Below, one piece after another: positions 26,901 to 36,068 of a stretch of DNA of 64,000 nucleotides. Numbering within the stretch: the stretch's first letter is position 1; each line of letters opens with the position of its first letter. The notes beneath the pieces are model-generated. The model worked only from the letters and a program-made list of their open reading frames with translations. It searched no databases and was not told where the DNA came from. The DNA comes from an uncultured Acidiphilium sp. GTDB taxonomy: Bacteria; Bacillota; Clostridia; Christensenellales; Borkfalkiaceae. The position numbers and the translations under genes are program-made. The stretch covers positions 1-64,000 of the forward strand of contig CABUWK010000003.1 of the NCBI GenBank assembly GCA_902495325.1. The letters are read 5' to 3'.

Positions 26901-27301
26901 GATTCTTTCACGTCAACGGTTTTCCCTTTATAAACGGAAACGGGCGTTACCGACAGGACCGGTCTGTCTCCCGAATCGGTTACGGTCACCGGGTAAGTAA
27001 CGGTAAAGCCGCCCGCTGTTGCGGTCACGGTAACCGCCCCCTCTTTTCCTTCCGCGGAAACCACGCCGTCTTTCACCGTTGCCACGGTTTCGTCCGAACT
27101 TTTCCATTCGATAAGCCCGGACAATCCCTCGGCAGGAGCAAGGCTCTTATTCTCGAACAAATCGAGTTCGGTTGCGGGCATTTCTTTCGTTGCGTCTCCC
27201 GAAGACGAACTTCCGTTATCGTCGGTGTTACCGCACGCAAAGAAGCACCCCGTTGATACGGCAAAGCATAAAAGCAATGCCAACAGTCTGATCTTTTTCA
27301 T
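23966..27301 (-). CDS. Very large surface lipoprotein with Ig-like and repeated beta modules
   Basis: 1111-residue lipoprotein. The signal peptide ends in a cysteine-rich lipobox area (STGCFFACGN; Cys19 or Cys23). Two Big_2-type Ig-like domains cover ~40-200 (IEWKSSDETVATVKDG, VTAGVTRMQVRATYKG) and a third beta domain reaches ~295. From ~300 on there are about five related modules of 130-190 residues with the recurrent pattern YxY...GRL...ISLKIR...WYxxxxDL...YIADL. Modules 3 and 4 share VNYVNSYDKNGWTFD. AGGAGGAAAT precedes the start. It is likely a glycan-capturing scaffold on the cell surface; the module family is not recognised. Confidence 0.7.
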   Translation of the reverse strand: MKKIRLLALLLCFAVSTGCFFACGNTDDNGSSSSGDATKEMPATELDLFENKSLAPAEGLSGLIEWKSSDETVATVKDGVVSAEGKEGAVTVTATAGGFTVTYPVTVTDSGDRPVLSVTPVSVYKGKTVDVKESLSLSYKDKNVESGVTFTYNALSEIIAVEEDGTLRGVTAGVTRMQVRATYKGFTTAAKAVTVTVEESDTVKPASDKISLSTIAGDVDPTSAEIEAEVFVNAEKVENATITAEIESGADYIELDGLTIRAKAVGKAEVRLVYDNHGTDVTGSIAVTVHDDTVEYKAGAMLKGVEDSTFTKVFDGEFKDCYEYKLGKKGNYWNNAVTESSSLESILANGYKTFSYDIYFADTAAFVVYIPSSFQSSSGAYCMYDLSASGNRFGPEAMGKYTGDDDLLHIYGEDGKRLADGTELVTGKWYTVVYDISTYTDGWSLMGFSINVDQANNQKAYLKNFAFHTTANLLPDGTYDERHPIGEVDDPEVTDEKDDFLNNISVGSKAVTVKKVVNGSFKDAYKIRSQTTSSSGTITFNDIHNKTFEPQSFFGNGYHYIKFDLYIASGNGLGICNWIKGVNGGADVKLEMNITSSVTEHETVRIYNANGNLSPLGNGSWYTILVYVPYDDANLPEWDLFYIGLNGSKYAPAVGYIRNMSYLKEDPEIVGDNSEIATKLTTSASLKKQTEEVDNVSDAYLYENKTENFYTGRLEFQAQTYVGKVVSLKVRFNGAARPYFSINYVNSYDKNGWTFDKQIHYFDLEGNYVKKTEDNAWYILIVDLSGSADWINYITLDKDGSMYIADLRLLDECPYEIPEEDTSNIAKMIQTAGTLAKQNEAIDGVEGAYLYTSTGWYADRLDFGMGNAAVTGKAITLKIRLNNEQAIYYAVNYVNSYDKNGWTFDGNIRYYTADRKLVKTLSKDVWYTVLIDLTGSTDWLWYITLDGGNMYIADLQVSDENPFADVAEDNGNIEKYLSVGEESTLESAGTYEGVANAYKYTNNGNWWTGRLGVSSGDFKGKFVSLKIRNEYNGVFTLGGNTNFVTAVSHAKIYDMQGNAVTSMAQGVWYEIVIDYTTVAPESFWSSYLEGSAGIVTYLADLKILDSDPHNA

Positions 27302-27412
27302 ATTTCCTCCTGTTTTTCAAGTGTTCTCCGATCAAACGCCTTCCCGGTGTTTCCGGCAAAAAAAGCCTTTTTGCCATTGCAGCGGGATTTTGTCCAAGCG
27401 GATTTCCCTGAT

Positions 27413-29269
27413 TTATTCCGGTTTTACCGCGATCGCGCCGAAATATCGCAGACCTGCGGTTATATTGCCCGCCGCGTCGATCAGGTTTCTGCCCTTTATC
27501 GCAAGCGCGCCGACGTAACATTTTTCTTCTGCGGGAGCGAAACGGGTAATTTTTTCATAGCCGTCGAAATCACCGCTCAGATCGAATGCGGGGTCGAAAC
27601 CGAACGCTTTGGAATCCGCCGCAATCTCGGCGAAATTTGCGCTCATGTTATAATAAACGTTAGACAGAAACAGATAATCTTCCCCCATATCGGTAAAACG
27701 GATATATCCGTTATTCTTCACCGGGCTGTAAAAAATGTTGTTTTTAAAGTAAAACCCGTTCGGCGAAGACGAATCGTATTCGGAATCCCATTTCGTAACG
27801 GTCATAAGCGGCTGCGAGGAGTTATCCGTAAAAATAACCGTGTTGTTTTCGAAATATACGTTATCGCAGGGCCCCGCGACATGCATAAGCGCGGGATAAT
27901 TCCCCTCGGTTTTTCCGTTACGGGCGAACACGTTGTTTCTTATGTATGCGCCGTTCCAGTCGGCTTTGCCTTTCATCGTTACGATTTTGCCGTTTTCGTC
28001 CTTGCGCACGTTTCCCTCTTCGTCGCAAAGGGCAACCTGACCGCCCGTATTGCAAAGCAGGATCCCGCCGCCGTCGTTATCGTGCGAATAGTTATAACGG
28101 AAAGTCACGTTGCGGCAACCTATATCGATATCGAACCCCTCTCCGTCCGCAGCGCCGTTCGCCAGGCGACAGAACGCCGCTTCGTTGAACTGCATTACGA
28201 TATCCGAAGAAGAGATCGGCCACATTCCCACGTTAGCCGTTCCGCTTCTGCCGAGATAGTTTGCGTTATAGGAAACGTTTCTTTCGAAATATCCTCCCTT
28301 AACGCCTATCATAACGAGACCGTCTCCGCCCGTGATGTCGGTACGATTTCCCACGTAATTTACGTTTTTCGAAGGATAATAACCGTGCTCGTCGTCACAA
28401 TAAGGATTGACGCCCCAGGCAACGCCGATTTTTTTGACCCAGTTGCTCGTCATGAACACGCCGCTTCTCGAAACTTTCTCGATGCGGTTGTTCTCGACCC
28501 ACACATTTTCGAGCCAACACGGCACCGTTCCCGAATCGGTATTGAAAACGATCCCTCCTCGCTCGTACACAAACGCTTCGTCCACTTCTTTCACACCGTT
28601 TTTGCCGAGTTCTCCGAGCTTTGCAAGATAGCTTTCTTCCCCGTCCGGTTTCACCCAGTTCCAGTTCACGTTGTGTATATAACAACCGGAAATAACGATA
28701 TTTTCGTTATGCCCTTTCGTAAACACGTATATTCCGCGCAATCCCTTCGGATTTGTGATCTCGAGATTTTTCACTCTCACGTTCCCGCCGCTCACGTACA
28801 CGGCATTTTCGTTGCCGTTTCCGTCGATCACGGCTTGCTTTTCGCCGTAAGACGACAGCATAAGCGGCGTTTTTTCGGAAGAGGAATAACCGCTTACTTC
28901 GACGGTACCTTTGAAAGTTCCTTTCAGAAAGATCTGCAAAGCGCCTTTTTTCGACTGTGTTCCGATCACTCTGTTGAGTTCTTCGACGCTCTTTTTAGGC
29001 GAAGTTTCCGAAAACCCGTCGTTTTCGTCGTTTCCGCCGTCCGCGTCGAAATACACGTCCGTATAAGCCCCCGTATTTACCTCGTCATACTTCGGCGCAA
29101 ACGTAAGGTTCGCGTAACCGCTCAGATCTTCTTCCGCAGGCGGTTTTCCGCCGCCGGAAGAAGACTCCGCATCGGTCGGGCTTCCGTGATCTCCCCCCGG
29201 CGAACAGGAACTCAGCGCGCCCGCGAACACAAGGGCGAACGCCGCCAGAAATGCGATAAATCTTTTCAT
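27413..29269 (-). CDS. Right-handed parallel beta-helix lipoprotein
   Basis: 618-residue lipoprotein (lipobox Cys22, ALSSC) with a Ser/Gly tether and a parallel beta-helix domain from ~75 onward. It opens with DVYFDADGGNDENDG and continues with coils such as NVRVKNLEITNPKG and NIVISGCYIHNVNW. Blocks shared with the paralogues at 34458 and 36069 are GGDGLVMIG, GEGFDIDI and YSHDNDGGGILLCN. Such proteins include polysaccharide lyases and epimerases, but the catalytic residues cannot be assigned here. GAGGAGGAAAC precedes the ATG. The 111-base spacer to the downstream gene is the longest in this operon. Confidence 0.72.
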   Translation of the reverse strand: MKRFIAFLAAFALVFAGALSSCSPGGDHGSPTDAESSSGGGKPPAEEDLSGYANLTFAPKYDEVNTGAYTDVYFDADGGNDENDGFSETSPKKSVEELNRVIGTQSKKGALQIFLKGTFKGTVEVSGYSSSEKTPLMLSSYGEKQAVIDGNGNENAVYVSGGNVRVKNLEITNPKGLRGIYVFTKGHNENIVISGCYIHNVNWNWVKPDGEESYLAKLGELGKNGVKEVDEAFVYERGGIVFNTDSGTVPCWLENVWVENNRIEKVSRSGVFMTSNWVKKIGVAWGVNPYCDDEHGYYPSKNVNYVGNRTDITGGDGLVMIGVKGGYFERNVSYNANYLGRSGTANVGMWPISSSDIVMQFNEAAFCRLANGAADGEGFDIDIGCRNVTFRYNYSHDNDGGGILLCNTGGQVALCDEEGNVRKDENGKIVTMKGKADWNGAYIRNNVFARNGKTEGNYPALMHVAGPCDNVYFENNTVIFTDNSSQPLMTVTKWDSEYDSSSPNGFYFKNNIFYSPVKNNGYIRFTDMGEDYLFLSNVYYNMSANFAEIAADSKAFGFDPAFDLSGDFDGYEKITRFAPAEEKCYVGALAIKGRNLIDAAGNITAGLRYFGAIAVKPE

Positions 29270-29288
29270 CGTTTCCTCCTCGGTCTGC

Positions 29289-31571
29289 TTACTCCTCTGC
29301 CGCGCGGTAGCCTTCCGGCAAAGTCACTTTTCTCGTTCCGTCGCTGTTTTCCATCGTGACGAAGCCCCCCTTTACGGGAACGCTTATCCGATAGCGTACG
29401 GCTACCGTTTCCTTTCGCAAACGAACCACCTTTTCGGTTTCGTTCACTCCCACAAACCCGCTCACGACGAGAACGATCATATTCGCGGCATAAGAGCCGA
29501 AACCGTGATTAAGGCTGCACCGGATACGGTCGTGTTCCCACAGCGTACCCGTAACCGAAGCCATTTTATAGTAAGATCCCTTTGCGGATTCCAGGAACTT
29601 TTCGCCAAGCCCCTGTCTTGCAAGATAATCCGATCTCAGCATGTTGCCGATAAAGGCGTTGGATTTCGCAACGTTGGGATAAACTTTCTCCTCGTCGCGC
29701 GAAGGACCGAACTTTTCAACAAGCGTCCGATAGAGCCGGGGATAACGATTTTTATCGGCGGTGCCGAAATAAAAAGCGTAATACTGGCAGGTTTCGGAGA
29801 TATTTCCGGACAGCACGAGCTTTCCGTCTTTCCGGATCATATTGTCTTCGAAAAACTCGCCGTTATAAGACAGTTCTCTTATTTTTTCGCGCAGTTGCGA
29901 GGCTTTTTTCACGCTGTCGCGATCGCCGTAAAGCTTACCGAAACTTTCGAGCGCGGCGGCATAAAGCATGTTCGACGGAAAGTTTACTCCCTTTACGTAT
30001 TCGGCGTCCCCTGCCTTGGACCACTCGACAAACACCCAGTTGGAAAGATCCTCCAGCAGACCGAATTCGTTTTCGAATTGCCTGAAATACCGGACGACCT
30101 CTCTCGCCTTCTGCTCGCTTATCCCGATCAGCGAAACATCGTCGGTACGGATAAAACAATCGGCAAGTTCGAGCAGATAAAAAAGCATCCAGTTGGGGAT
30201 AAACTCCACGTTTCCGAAATCGGCGGGATAGCACATCGCGAGAATTCCCTTGCCGAGTCCGAGATCTTCGGGCTGAAAAGCATAATTTTCCAGAAAGTTC
30301 CGCTCTACCGTATTACCGCCCGTAAAGAGTTTTTCCGCCCGCGCCGAAAAATAGGAATCGCAAAGCCAGCCCGCACGCTCTCTCGAAGGGCAATCGGTCA
30401 GAACGTCGACGGCGTTCTGAGCCAGCGTATTTCTCGCCGCCTCGACGATCGCGTTCAGCTTTTCGTCGTCGCAACGGAAAACCAGTCTCTTCGTTTCCGG
30501 ATTTTCGTATCTTACAAGCCCTTCTTCCACGGCGGAAACACTACCGGAAACCACAAGGATCTTCACGTATCTCGCAGTGTAAGGCTCGAAGGAAATGTGT
30601 CTGAACTCCCCTTTTTTTACTTCGTAAGAAATGACGTTTAATGTGTCGTTACGCCAGAAATCGACGGCTATAGGTTGATCTTCCGTTATTTCTTCCCGGT
30701 TGTCGATCTCTTCGAACACAACGTAAACCACGGAATCTTCTTCTGCCCTGAAACTTGAGGACAAAAACCCCGTGATCGAAACGGGATACCGGAATACCGC
30801 ATATTCGCCGGCATGCAGTCTGCCGTCGAAAGCGCCGCATTTCTCTTTTTTATAGCCGTACCCGTAAACGTCGTCAAACGGGGCGATTTCCAGCTCCTCG
30901 CGCCGGAAAATTCCGATCGAATCGAGCGTAAGATATCTCACGTCGCCGAACTTATCTTCACTCGCTTTGAAAAACCTTCCTTTTTCGACAAAGCGATAGG
31001 TCTCGGCTTTAAAATCGAGATAAGCTACGTTTCTCGGCAGATATTTCTTACAGGCAAACGCGCGCACCTTCGTTCCGGCGAATTTCGCGCCGTTTATGAT
31101 CTCCTGCGGCGGAAGATCGAACCGGTAACTCTCGGTGAAACTACGCTGAAAAGAGAATCTTGCAACTTTTCTGTATCTCTCCCGGAACACGCGGCAGTCT
31201 GTTTTTTCGTCTGTTGCGAAAATAATTTTTCCGTCTGCCTCGACCTCGGCTTGCAGAAACGACGGCTGATCGAGCGAATAAAAACTTTTGCAGTTATATC
31301 CGGCTACTTCTATAAAAAGTCTGTTGCCGCCCTTTTCGCCCTGCAGTTTTATCTCGTCTACGCGATAGACCCCGTGAGCGGCGCGCGCCGGACCGTAAGC
31401 GACGAGTTTTCCGTTAAGAAAAGCCCTGTAAAAACAACTCGCGGCAGCCCTCAGCGTAAATTCACCGCAATCGCCGAACTCCCACGCGAAAACGCACGTG
31501 AGATTCATTGTTTTTTCTTCTCCGTCCGCCCAGACGGGAACGGCTTTCTGAAACGGTTCGTAATCAAACAT
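29289..31571 (-). CDS. GH78 alpha-L-rhamnosidase-like enzyme
   Basis: 760-residue enzyme with GH78 landmarks: DCPSRERAGW at 393-402 (usual DCPQRERxGW), TLWEH at 676-680, and SLNHGFGSYA shortly after. N-terminal beta domains include FYRAFLNGKLVAYGPARAAHG, as usual for bacterial GH78. There is no signal peptide, so it probably removes terminal alpha-L-rhamnose inside the cell. It starts 4 bases after the GH2 gene, with AAGGAATT as binding site. A close paralogue with the same block lies at 49901. Confidence 0.85.
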   Translation of the reverse strand: MFDYEPFQKAVPVWADGEEKTMNLTCVFAWEFGDCGEFTLRAAASCFYRAFLNGKLVAYGPARAAHGVYRVDEIKLQGEKGGNRLFIEVAGYNCKSFYSLDQPSFLQAEVEADGKIIFATDEKTDCRVFRERYRKVARFSFQRSFTESYRFDLPPQEIINGAKFAGTKVRAFACKKYLPRNVAYLDFKAETYRFVEKGRFFKASEDKFGDVRYLTLDSIGIFRREELEIAPFDDVYGYGYKKEKCGAFDGRLHAGEYAVFRYPVSITGFLSSSFRAEEDSVVYVVFEEIDNREEITEDQPIAVDFWRNDTLNVISYEVKKGEFRHISFEPYTARYVKILVVSGSVSAVEEGLVRYENPETKRLVFRCDDEKLNAIVEAARNTLAQNAVDVLTDCPSRERAGWLCDSYFSARAEKLFTGGNTVERNFLENYAFQPEDLGLGKGILAMCYPADFGNVEFIPNWMLFYLLELADCFIRTDDVSLIGISEQKAREVVRYFRQFENEFGLLEDLSNWVFVEWSKAGDAEYVKGVNFPSNMLYAAALESFGKLYGDRDSVKKASQLREKIRELSYNGEFFEDNMIRKDGKLVLSGNISETCQYYAFYFGTADKNRYPRLYRTLVEKFGPSRDEEKVYPNVAKSNAFIGNMLRSDYLARQGLGEKFLESAKGSYYKMASVTGTLWEHDRIRCSLNHGFGSYAANMIVLVVSGFVGVNETEKVVRLRKETVAVRYRISVPVKGGFVTMENSDGTRKVTLPEGYRAAEE

Positions 31572-31575
31572 AAAT

Positions 31576-34428
31576 TTATAATTCCTTTTTAAAAACGATA
31601 TCGAAGTCCATTCCGATCGCCTCGTCCTTCACTTCGTATCTTTCGGGCAAAGGCGCGCCGCAAGCCGCCGATCCCACGCCCGTGGTTTTGTAATCCAGGA
31701 AAAACATCGTTTTCCCCGTATGGCAGTCCATTTCGAAATCGTGCTTTTTATAATCGCAGATATCGAACGGCGTAGCCTGAAAACAGAAGTCTTTCTCGCT
31801 CTGAAAACGTACGGAAACCTTCCCGTCAGAGAGTTCCGCCATCCTCGAATCGCATCTTTCTCCGCTATCCTGCGGCTTGAGATAAACGAAGTTCATATCG
31901 GAAACTTTACTTTTATAAAGCGATACGGGCAATCCCTCTTTGCGGTCGGGATAATTTTCCTTATCTCCCCTGCCGAAATATTCGCAATCCGAAAACTTGC
32001 CGGAAAAGGCGAACTTAAAACCGAACCGCGCGACTTTAGTCACCCAATCGCGCTTTTTCGCCTTTAAAGATATCTTCACGGCATCGGAGAAAAACTCGTA
32101 CACAAGATCGAAATCGTAAAGCGGTTCCACGATATCCGCAACGATTTTTCCCCTGACCAAGACCCTGTTACCTTCCGCACTCATTTCGTCCGCATGCGAA
32201 CGGATAAATCTGAGCCTTAAACGCTGCCATTCTTCCAGATAAGGCAGATCGTTATCGATCGGCTCGCGGTACAACGAGAAATTTACGGGAGACAAAAGCG
32301 TTTCGCCGTTTAAACAAAGGCTTTTTATCATTCCGTCCTTGCCGATCTCCGCCGTATAATTCCCGCCGTCGATCCTGACCCCGTTCCCGGACACCGCAAC
32401 GTCAGCCTTTCCCGTTTTCGCAATCGGTTTAAAATCCGCGGAAACGATTATCTGCCTTGTCGCAATTTTGTCTTTCCCCTTATAAAAATCAAAAATAACC
32501 GTGCTATAGCCCGATTTTTTAAAAACCAGAGGAAATTCTTTCCCTTCATGCGGAGGGATACCGGAAATATCGTAAACCCTTTCTTCTTCAACGATCCCGT
32601 CCGTTTCGAAACGCGCTTTCAGCGTTAAATCGTTCAAGGTAAGAAAATCGTACCGGTTGAAAACGGCAAAACCGTTTTCGGTCCTCCGGACGTCGACGGG
32701 AGCGTAAACCTGAGCGATTTCGTAAAGCGAAGGGTGAACGCGTCTGTCGGTATCCACCAGTCCGTCCACGCAGAATTTCCCGTCGTACCGGCTGCACGGT
32801 TCCTTTTCGTTGAAATCGCCGCCGAACAGATACCTGCCGTCTTCCGTTCTTACCGTGTGGCAACACCATTCCCAGACGAATGCGCCGAGAAAAGTTTTTT
32901 CGCCGTAAATATAGTCCCAGTATTCTTTCGCGTCCCCGCAGGAATTTCCCATTGCATGCGTATACTCGCAGAGCATGAACGGCACGCCGATTTTCTCTTC
33001 TGTTTTCCTGCGGCAGGTATCGACGCTTGCGTACATCATGGACGCAACGTCCATATATTCCGGATCCCTCCATTCGGTTTCCGGCAAAAGCCTTGTGGTG
33101 TTGCCTTCGTAATGCACCGGACGGGAATCCACCGAATGAAGATATCTGCTCGCCTCTTTGAAGTTTTCACCCCAGCCTGCTTCATTCCCGAGCGACCACA
33201 TTACGACAGACGTTCTGTTCTTATCCCTTTCGTACATTCTCTCCTGACGGTGAACGTAAACGTCGCGGTAATCGGGGTTATTTGCGAGATCGTCGAAATG
33301 ACGAGGATCGCCGTAATAATGTATCGTTTCCAGACCGTGCGTTTCGATATCCGCCTCTTCCAGAACGTAGATACCGTATTCGTCGCATAACCCGGCAAAA
33401 AGCGGGTGCGGCGGATAGTGCGAGGTTCTGACCGCGTTGATATGATACTTTTTGAAAAGCTCGAGATCTTTTCTCATGAGATCCTCGCTTTCCACAAAAC
33501 CGTCGTTCGTCACGGAATGTCTGTTCACGCCTCTGAACTTCACGGGAACCCCGTTGATTTTGAACACGGAATCTTCTATCGTTATCTTTCTTATTCCGAC
33601 TTTTTCTTCGATAAACTCGCCCGCGCACGACAGGACAAGTCTGTAAAGATAAGGCGTTTCTGCCGTCCAGAGCGAAGCGTTTGCGATCGTAAAGGATATC
33701 TCGTCGCCGAAGGCGCAGCCGATCAGCTTTTCTCCGTCGTATAGCTTCGCCCCGGCGGGCTTATCGCATTTCAGCGTGATAAACCCGTCGATAAGATCGG
33801 TATCGACGGAGATTTTATAGTCCGTCAGATGCCCTTGCGGACGGGATAAAACGTAAACATCGCGGAAAATGCCGCTCATACGCAGTTTATCCTGATCTTC
33901 GAAATATGTCCCGGAACACCACTTCAGAACGACGGCTTTGATTTTGTTCTCCCCTTTTTTTACGAAAGGAGAGATATCGAACTCTGCCGGCGAATGGGAA
34001 ACCGTGGAATATCCGACGAATTGATCGTTCACGAAAAGGTACAGACAGCTGTCCGCTCCGTCAAACACGATATAGTGTTTTCTGTTTTCGTCCTTCACGA
34101 AATACGAAGTGACGTAAACGCCGCAGGGATTTTCTTTATCGACCTTCGGCGGATCGAACGGGATCGGATAAAAAAAGTTGGTATACTGGTTATAATCAAA
34201 TCCCTTTACCTGCCAATTGAACGGGACCGAAAAAGTTTCGGTCGGCTCTGATAAGAATGCTTCCGGCGTAAATTCCGGTATGAATGCGAATTTCCATGAA
34301 CTTAAAAGAGTGACTTCCTGCGATTTCGTTTTATCGCCGGAAAAATTTTCGTCCGTAAACGGGATATAATAACTTCTCGTTTTCAGCGCGTTTACCTGCG
34401 TTACGATTTTTTCGTGATACAATTCCAT
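31576..34428 (-). CDS. GH2 beta-galactosidase (LacZ type)
   Basis: 950-residue cytoplasmic GH2 enzyme with the full LacZ domain order: an N-terminal jelly roll (FFYPIPFDPP, RMSGIFRDVYV), Ig-like domains, a TIM barrel and a C-terminal Bgal_small_N-like region. The acid/base is Glu416 in WSLGNEAGWG and the nucleophile Glu488 in LCEYTHAMGNS; VNRH at 301-304 and RTSHYPP at 334-340 line the active site. GGGAGACG precedes the ATG. It most likely removes beta-galactosyl side chains from oligosaccharides brought in by the operon's transporter. Confidence 0.92.
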   Translation of the reverse strand: MELYHEKIVTQVNALKTRSYYIPFTDENFSGDKTKSQEVTLLSSWKFAFIPEFTPEAFLSEPTETFSVPFNWQVKGFDYNQYTNFFYPIPFDPPKVDKENPCGVYVTSYFVKDENRKHYIVFDGADSCLYLFVNDQFVGYSTVSHSPAEFDISPFVKKGENKIKAVVLKWCSGTYFEDQDKLRMSGIFRDVYVLSRPQGHLTDYKISVDTDLIDGFITLKCDKPAGAKLYDGEKLIGCAFGDEISFTIANASLWTAETPYLYRLVLSCAGEFIEEKVGIRKITIEDSVFKINGVPVKFRGVNRHSVTNDGFVESEDLMRKDLELFKKYHINAVRTSHYPPHPLFAGLCDEYGIYVLEEADIETHGLETIHYYGDPRHFDDLANNPDYRDVYVHRQERMYERDKNRTSVVMWSLGNEAGWGENFKEASRYLHSVDSRPVHYEGNTTRLLPETEWRDPEYMDVASMMYASVDTCRRKTEEKIGVPFMLCEYTHAMGNSCGDAKEYWDYIYGEKTFLGAFVWEWCCHTVRTEDGRYLFGGDFNEKEPCSRYDGKFCVDGLVDTDRRVHPSLYEIAQVYAPVDVRRTENGFAVFNRYDFLTLNDLTLKARFETDGIVEEERVYDISGIPPHEGKEFPLVFKKSGYSTVIFDFYKGKDKIATRQIIVSADFKPIAKTGKADVAVSGNGVRIDGGNYTAEIGKDGMIKSLCLNGETLLSPVNFSLYREPIDNDLPYLEEWQRLRLRFIRSHADEMSAEGNRVLVRGKIVADIVEPLYDFDLVYEFFSDAVKISLKAKKRDWVTKVARFGFKFAFSGKFSDCEYFGRGDKENYPDRKEGLPVSLYKSKVSDMNFVYLKPQDSGERCDSRMAELSDGKVSVRFQSEKDFCFQATPFDICDYKKHDFEMDCHTGKTMFFLDYKTTGVGSAACGAPLPERYEVKDEAIGMDFDIVFKKEL

Positions 34429-34457
34429 ATTTTCGTCTCCCGCATGCAGCGGCGATT

Positions 34458-36053
34458 TCAGCGAATAACGGTTATCCCGTCGGTTTGCGCGGCGATTTTT
34501 CCGGCGTTTTCGTATCCGTCGAGATCCTTCGGAAGGGTTATCGTGCCTTTAAACGGATAAGCCGAGGTTTCCTTTGCCGAAACGATACACTTTTCGCCCG
34601 TGTTTTTGTAGTAATTCCCCGAAAACTCGAAACGATCGCAATGATCGGTATTGAAATCGCATTCGTTTTTTACGGGAGAATAAAAGAGATTGTTTCTGAA
34701 AACGAGGTCGTCCTGATTCCCGCAACCGGCGTAATCCCCGCTCCTCGTGATCAGTTGCCCGGGCATATCCGGGCGCATTACGATCGTGTTGTTTTCGACT
34801 ACGAGCTCTCTGCAAGTGCTCGAAAAATGAATAAAATTCGGATGTTCGGGGGCTTTGCCGTTATTTACCGACACGCAGTTTTTAACGGTAACTCTGCGCC
34901 ATACGCCTTCGGCGCGATATTCTTTCTGCCTGCCGTTCTCGTCCGTTACGGGATTCCCGTGCTCGTCAAACTGCGGCTGAGTGGTTTCGGCGTTACATAA
35001 AAGCAACGCTCCGCCGTCATTGTCGTGCGCGTAATTATATTCGAAAAGGATATCCTCGTTGGCGATATCGATATCAAATCCCTCGCCGTCCAGTCCGCCG
35101 TGTTCCAGATGCGAATAAGCCGCTTCGTTATAGCGGATCAGAACGTCTTTACAGCCGATCGGCCAGATGCCCGCATTCGCGTTCCCCGTTCTGCCGAGAT
35201 AATTCGAATGGTAAGAAACGTTTCTTTCTATCACCGAGTGGACCGATCCGATCAGAACGATCCCGTCTCCGCCCGTATACGAAACTTTATTGGAAGAAAT
35301 CTCGATCCTTTCCGACGGATACCACCCGTTCTCGTCGCTGTAATAGGGATTTACCCCCCAGCAGGTACCGGGACGGCGGATCCACAACCCCGTAAGAAAA
35401 ATTCCGCTTCGAGAAACCCTCGTAACTTCGTTGCCGATAATTCTGATATCGCGGTAATTGCAGGGCTGTTTCGCTTCGTCGCCCGCAAGAAAAATAATAC
35501 CGCCCGTTTCGTAATAAAACCGTTTTTGCGGACAAACCGTTTCGGGATCGATCTCTCTGATATCGATCTCTTTCTCTCTTTTTTCGTAAATCCAGTTATA
35601 ATTGACGTCTTTTACGACGCAGTTTTTTATGGTGAGATATGCCAGACTGCCCGCCTCTTTTACCTTTACGAAAATACCGATAAGTCCTTTCGGATTCGTA
35701 ACCGCAATTTCGGAAATTACGGCATACCCGCGCGATATTTCCACCGCGCAGTCGTTGCCGTCGCCGTCAAACAAAGGCAGTTCGCCCTCGCCGTAAGACG
35801 ATATCGTAAGCGGAAGATCCTCATGCGCCGCCATTCCTCCGGCTTCGAGTTTTCCTTTGAAAACGCCGCCGCGCTTTATCAGAATGCGGAGAGGTCTTTC
35901 GAGTTTCAGTATTTCGTTGAGTTTACCGAGACTTTTAAAGGGAGTTCTCTCGCTTTTCCCGTCGCTCAGATCGCTGCCGTTTACGGCGTCGAAATAATAG
36001 GTATCGTACCGGGCATTGCAAAAATCATATTCTTCCGGTCGTTGATCAAACAT
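34458..36053 (-). CDS. Parallel beta-helix protein without signal peptide
   Basis: 531-residue paralogue of the lipoproteins at 27413 and 36069, but starting directly with MFDQRPEEYDF and lacking any leader, so it should stay in the cytoplasm. It keeps the family blocks YYFDAVNGSDLSDG, GGDGIVLIGS, GEGFDIDI and YAHDNDGGALLLCN, and CWGVNPYYSDENGWYPSE. AAGGAGAT precedes the ATG. The matched secreted/cytoplasmic set suggests the same linkage is handled before and after import. Catalytic type (lyase, epimerase or hydrolase) cannot be told. Confidence 0.7.
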   Translation of the reverse strand: MFDQRPEEYDFCNARYDTYYFDAVNGSDLSDGKSERTPFKSLGKLNEILKLERPLRILIKRGGVFKGKLEAGGMAAHEDLPLTISSYGEGELPLFDGDGNDCAVEISRGYAVISEIAVTNPKGLIGIFVKVKEAGSLAYLTIKNCVVKDVNYNWIYEKREKEIDIREIDPETVCPQKRFYYETGGIIFLAGDEAKQPCNYRDIRIIGNEVTRVSRSGIFLTGLWIRRPGTCWGVNPYYSDENGWYPSERIEISSNKVSYTGGDGIVLIGSVHSVIERNVSYHSNYLGRTGNANAGIWPIGCKDVLIRYNEAAYSHLEHGGLDGEGFDIDIANEDILFEYNYAHDNDGGALLLCNAETTQPQFDEHGNPVTDENGRQKEYRAEGVWRRVTVKNCVSVNNGKAPEHPNFIHFSSTCRELVVENNTIVMRPDMPGQLITRSGDYAGCGNQDDLVFRNNLFYSPVKNECDFNTDHCDRFEFSGNYYKNTGEKCIVSAKETSAYPFKGTITLPKDLDGYENAGKIAAQTDGITVIR

Positions 36054-36068
36054 TCGGGGAATCTCCTT

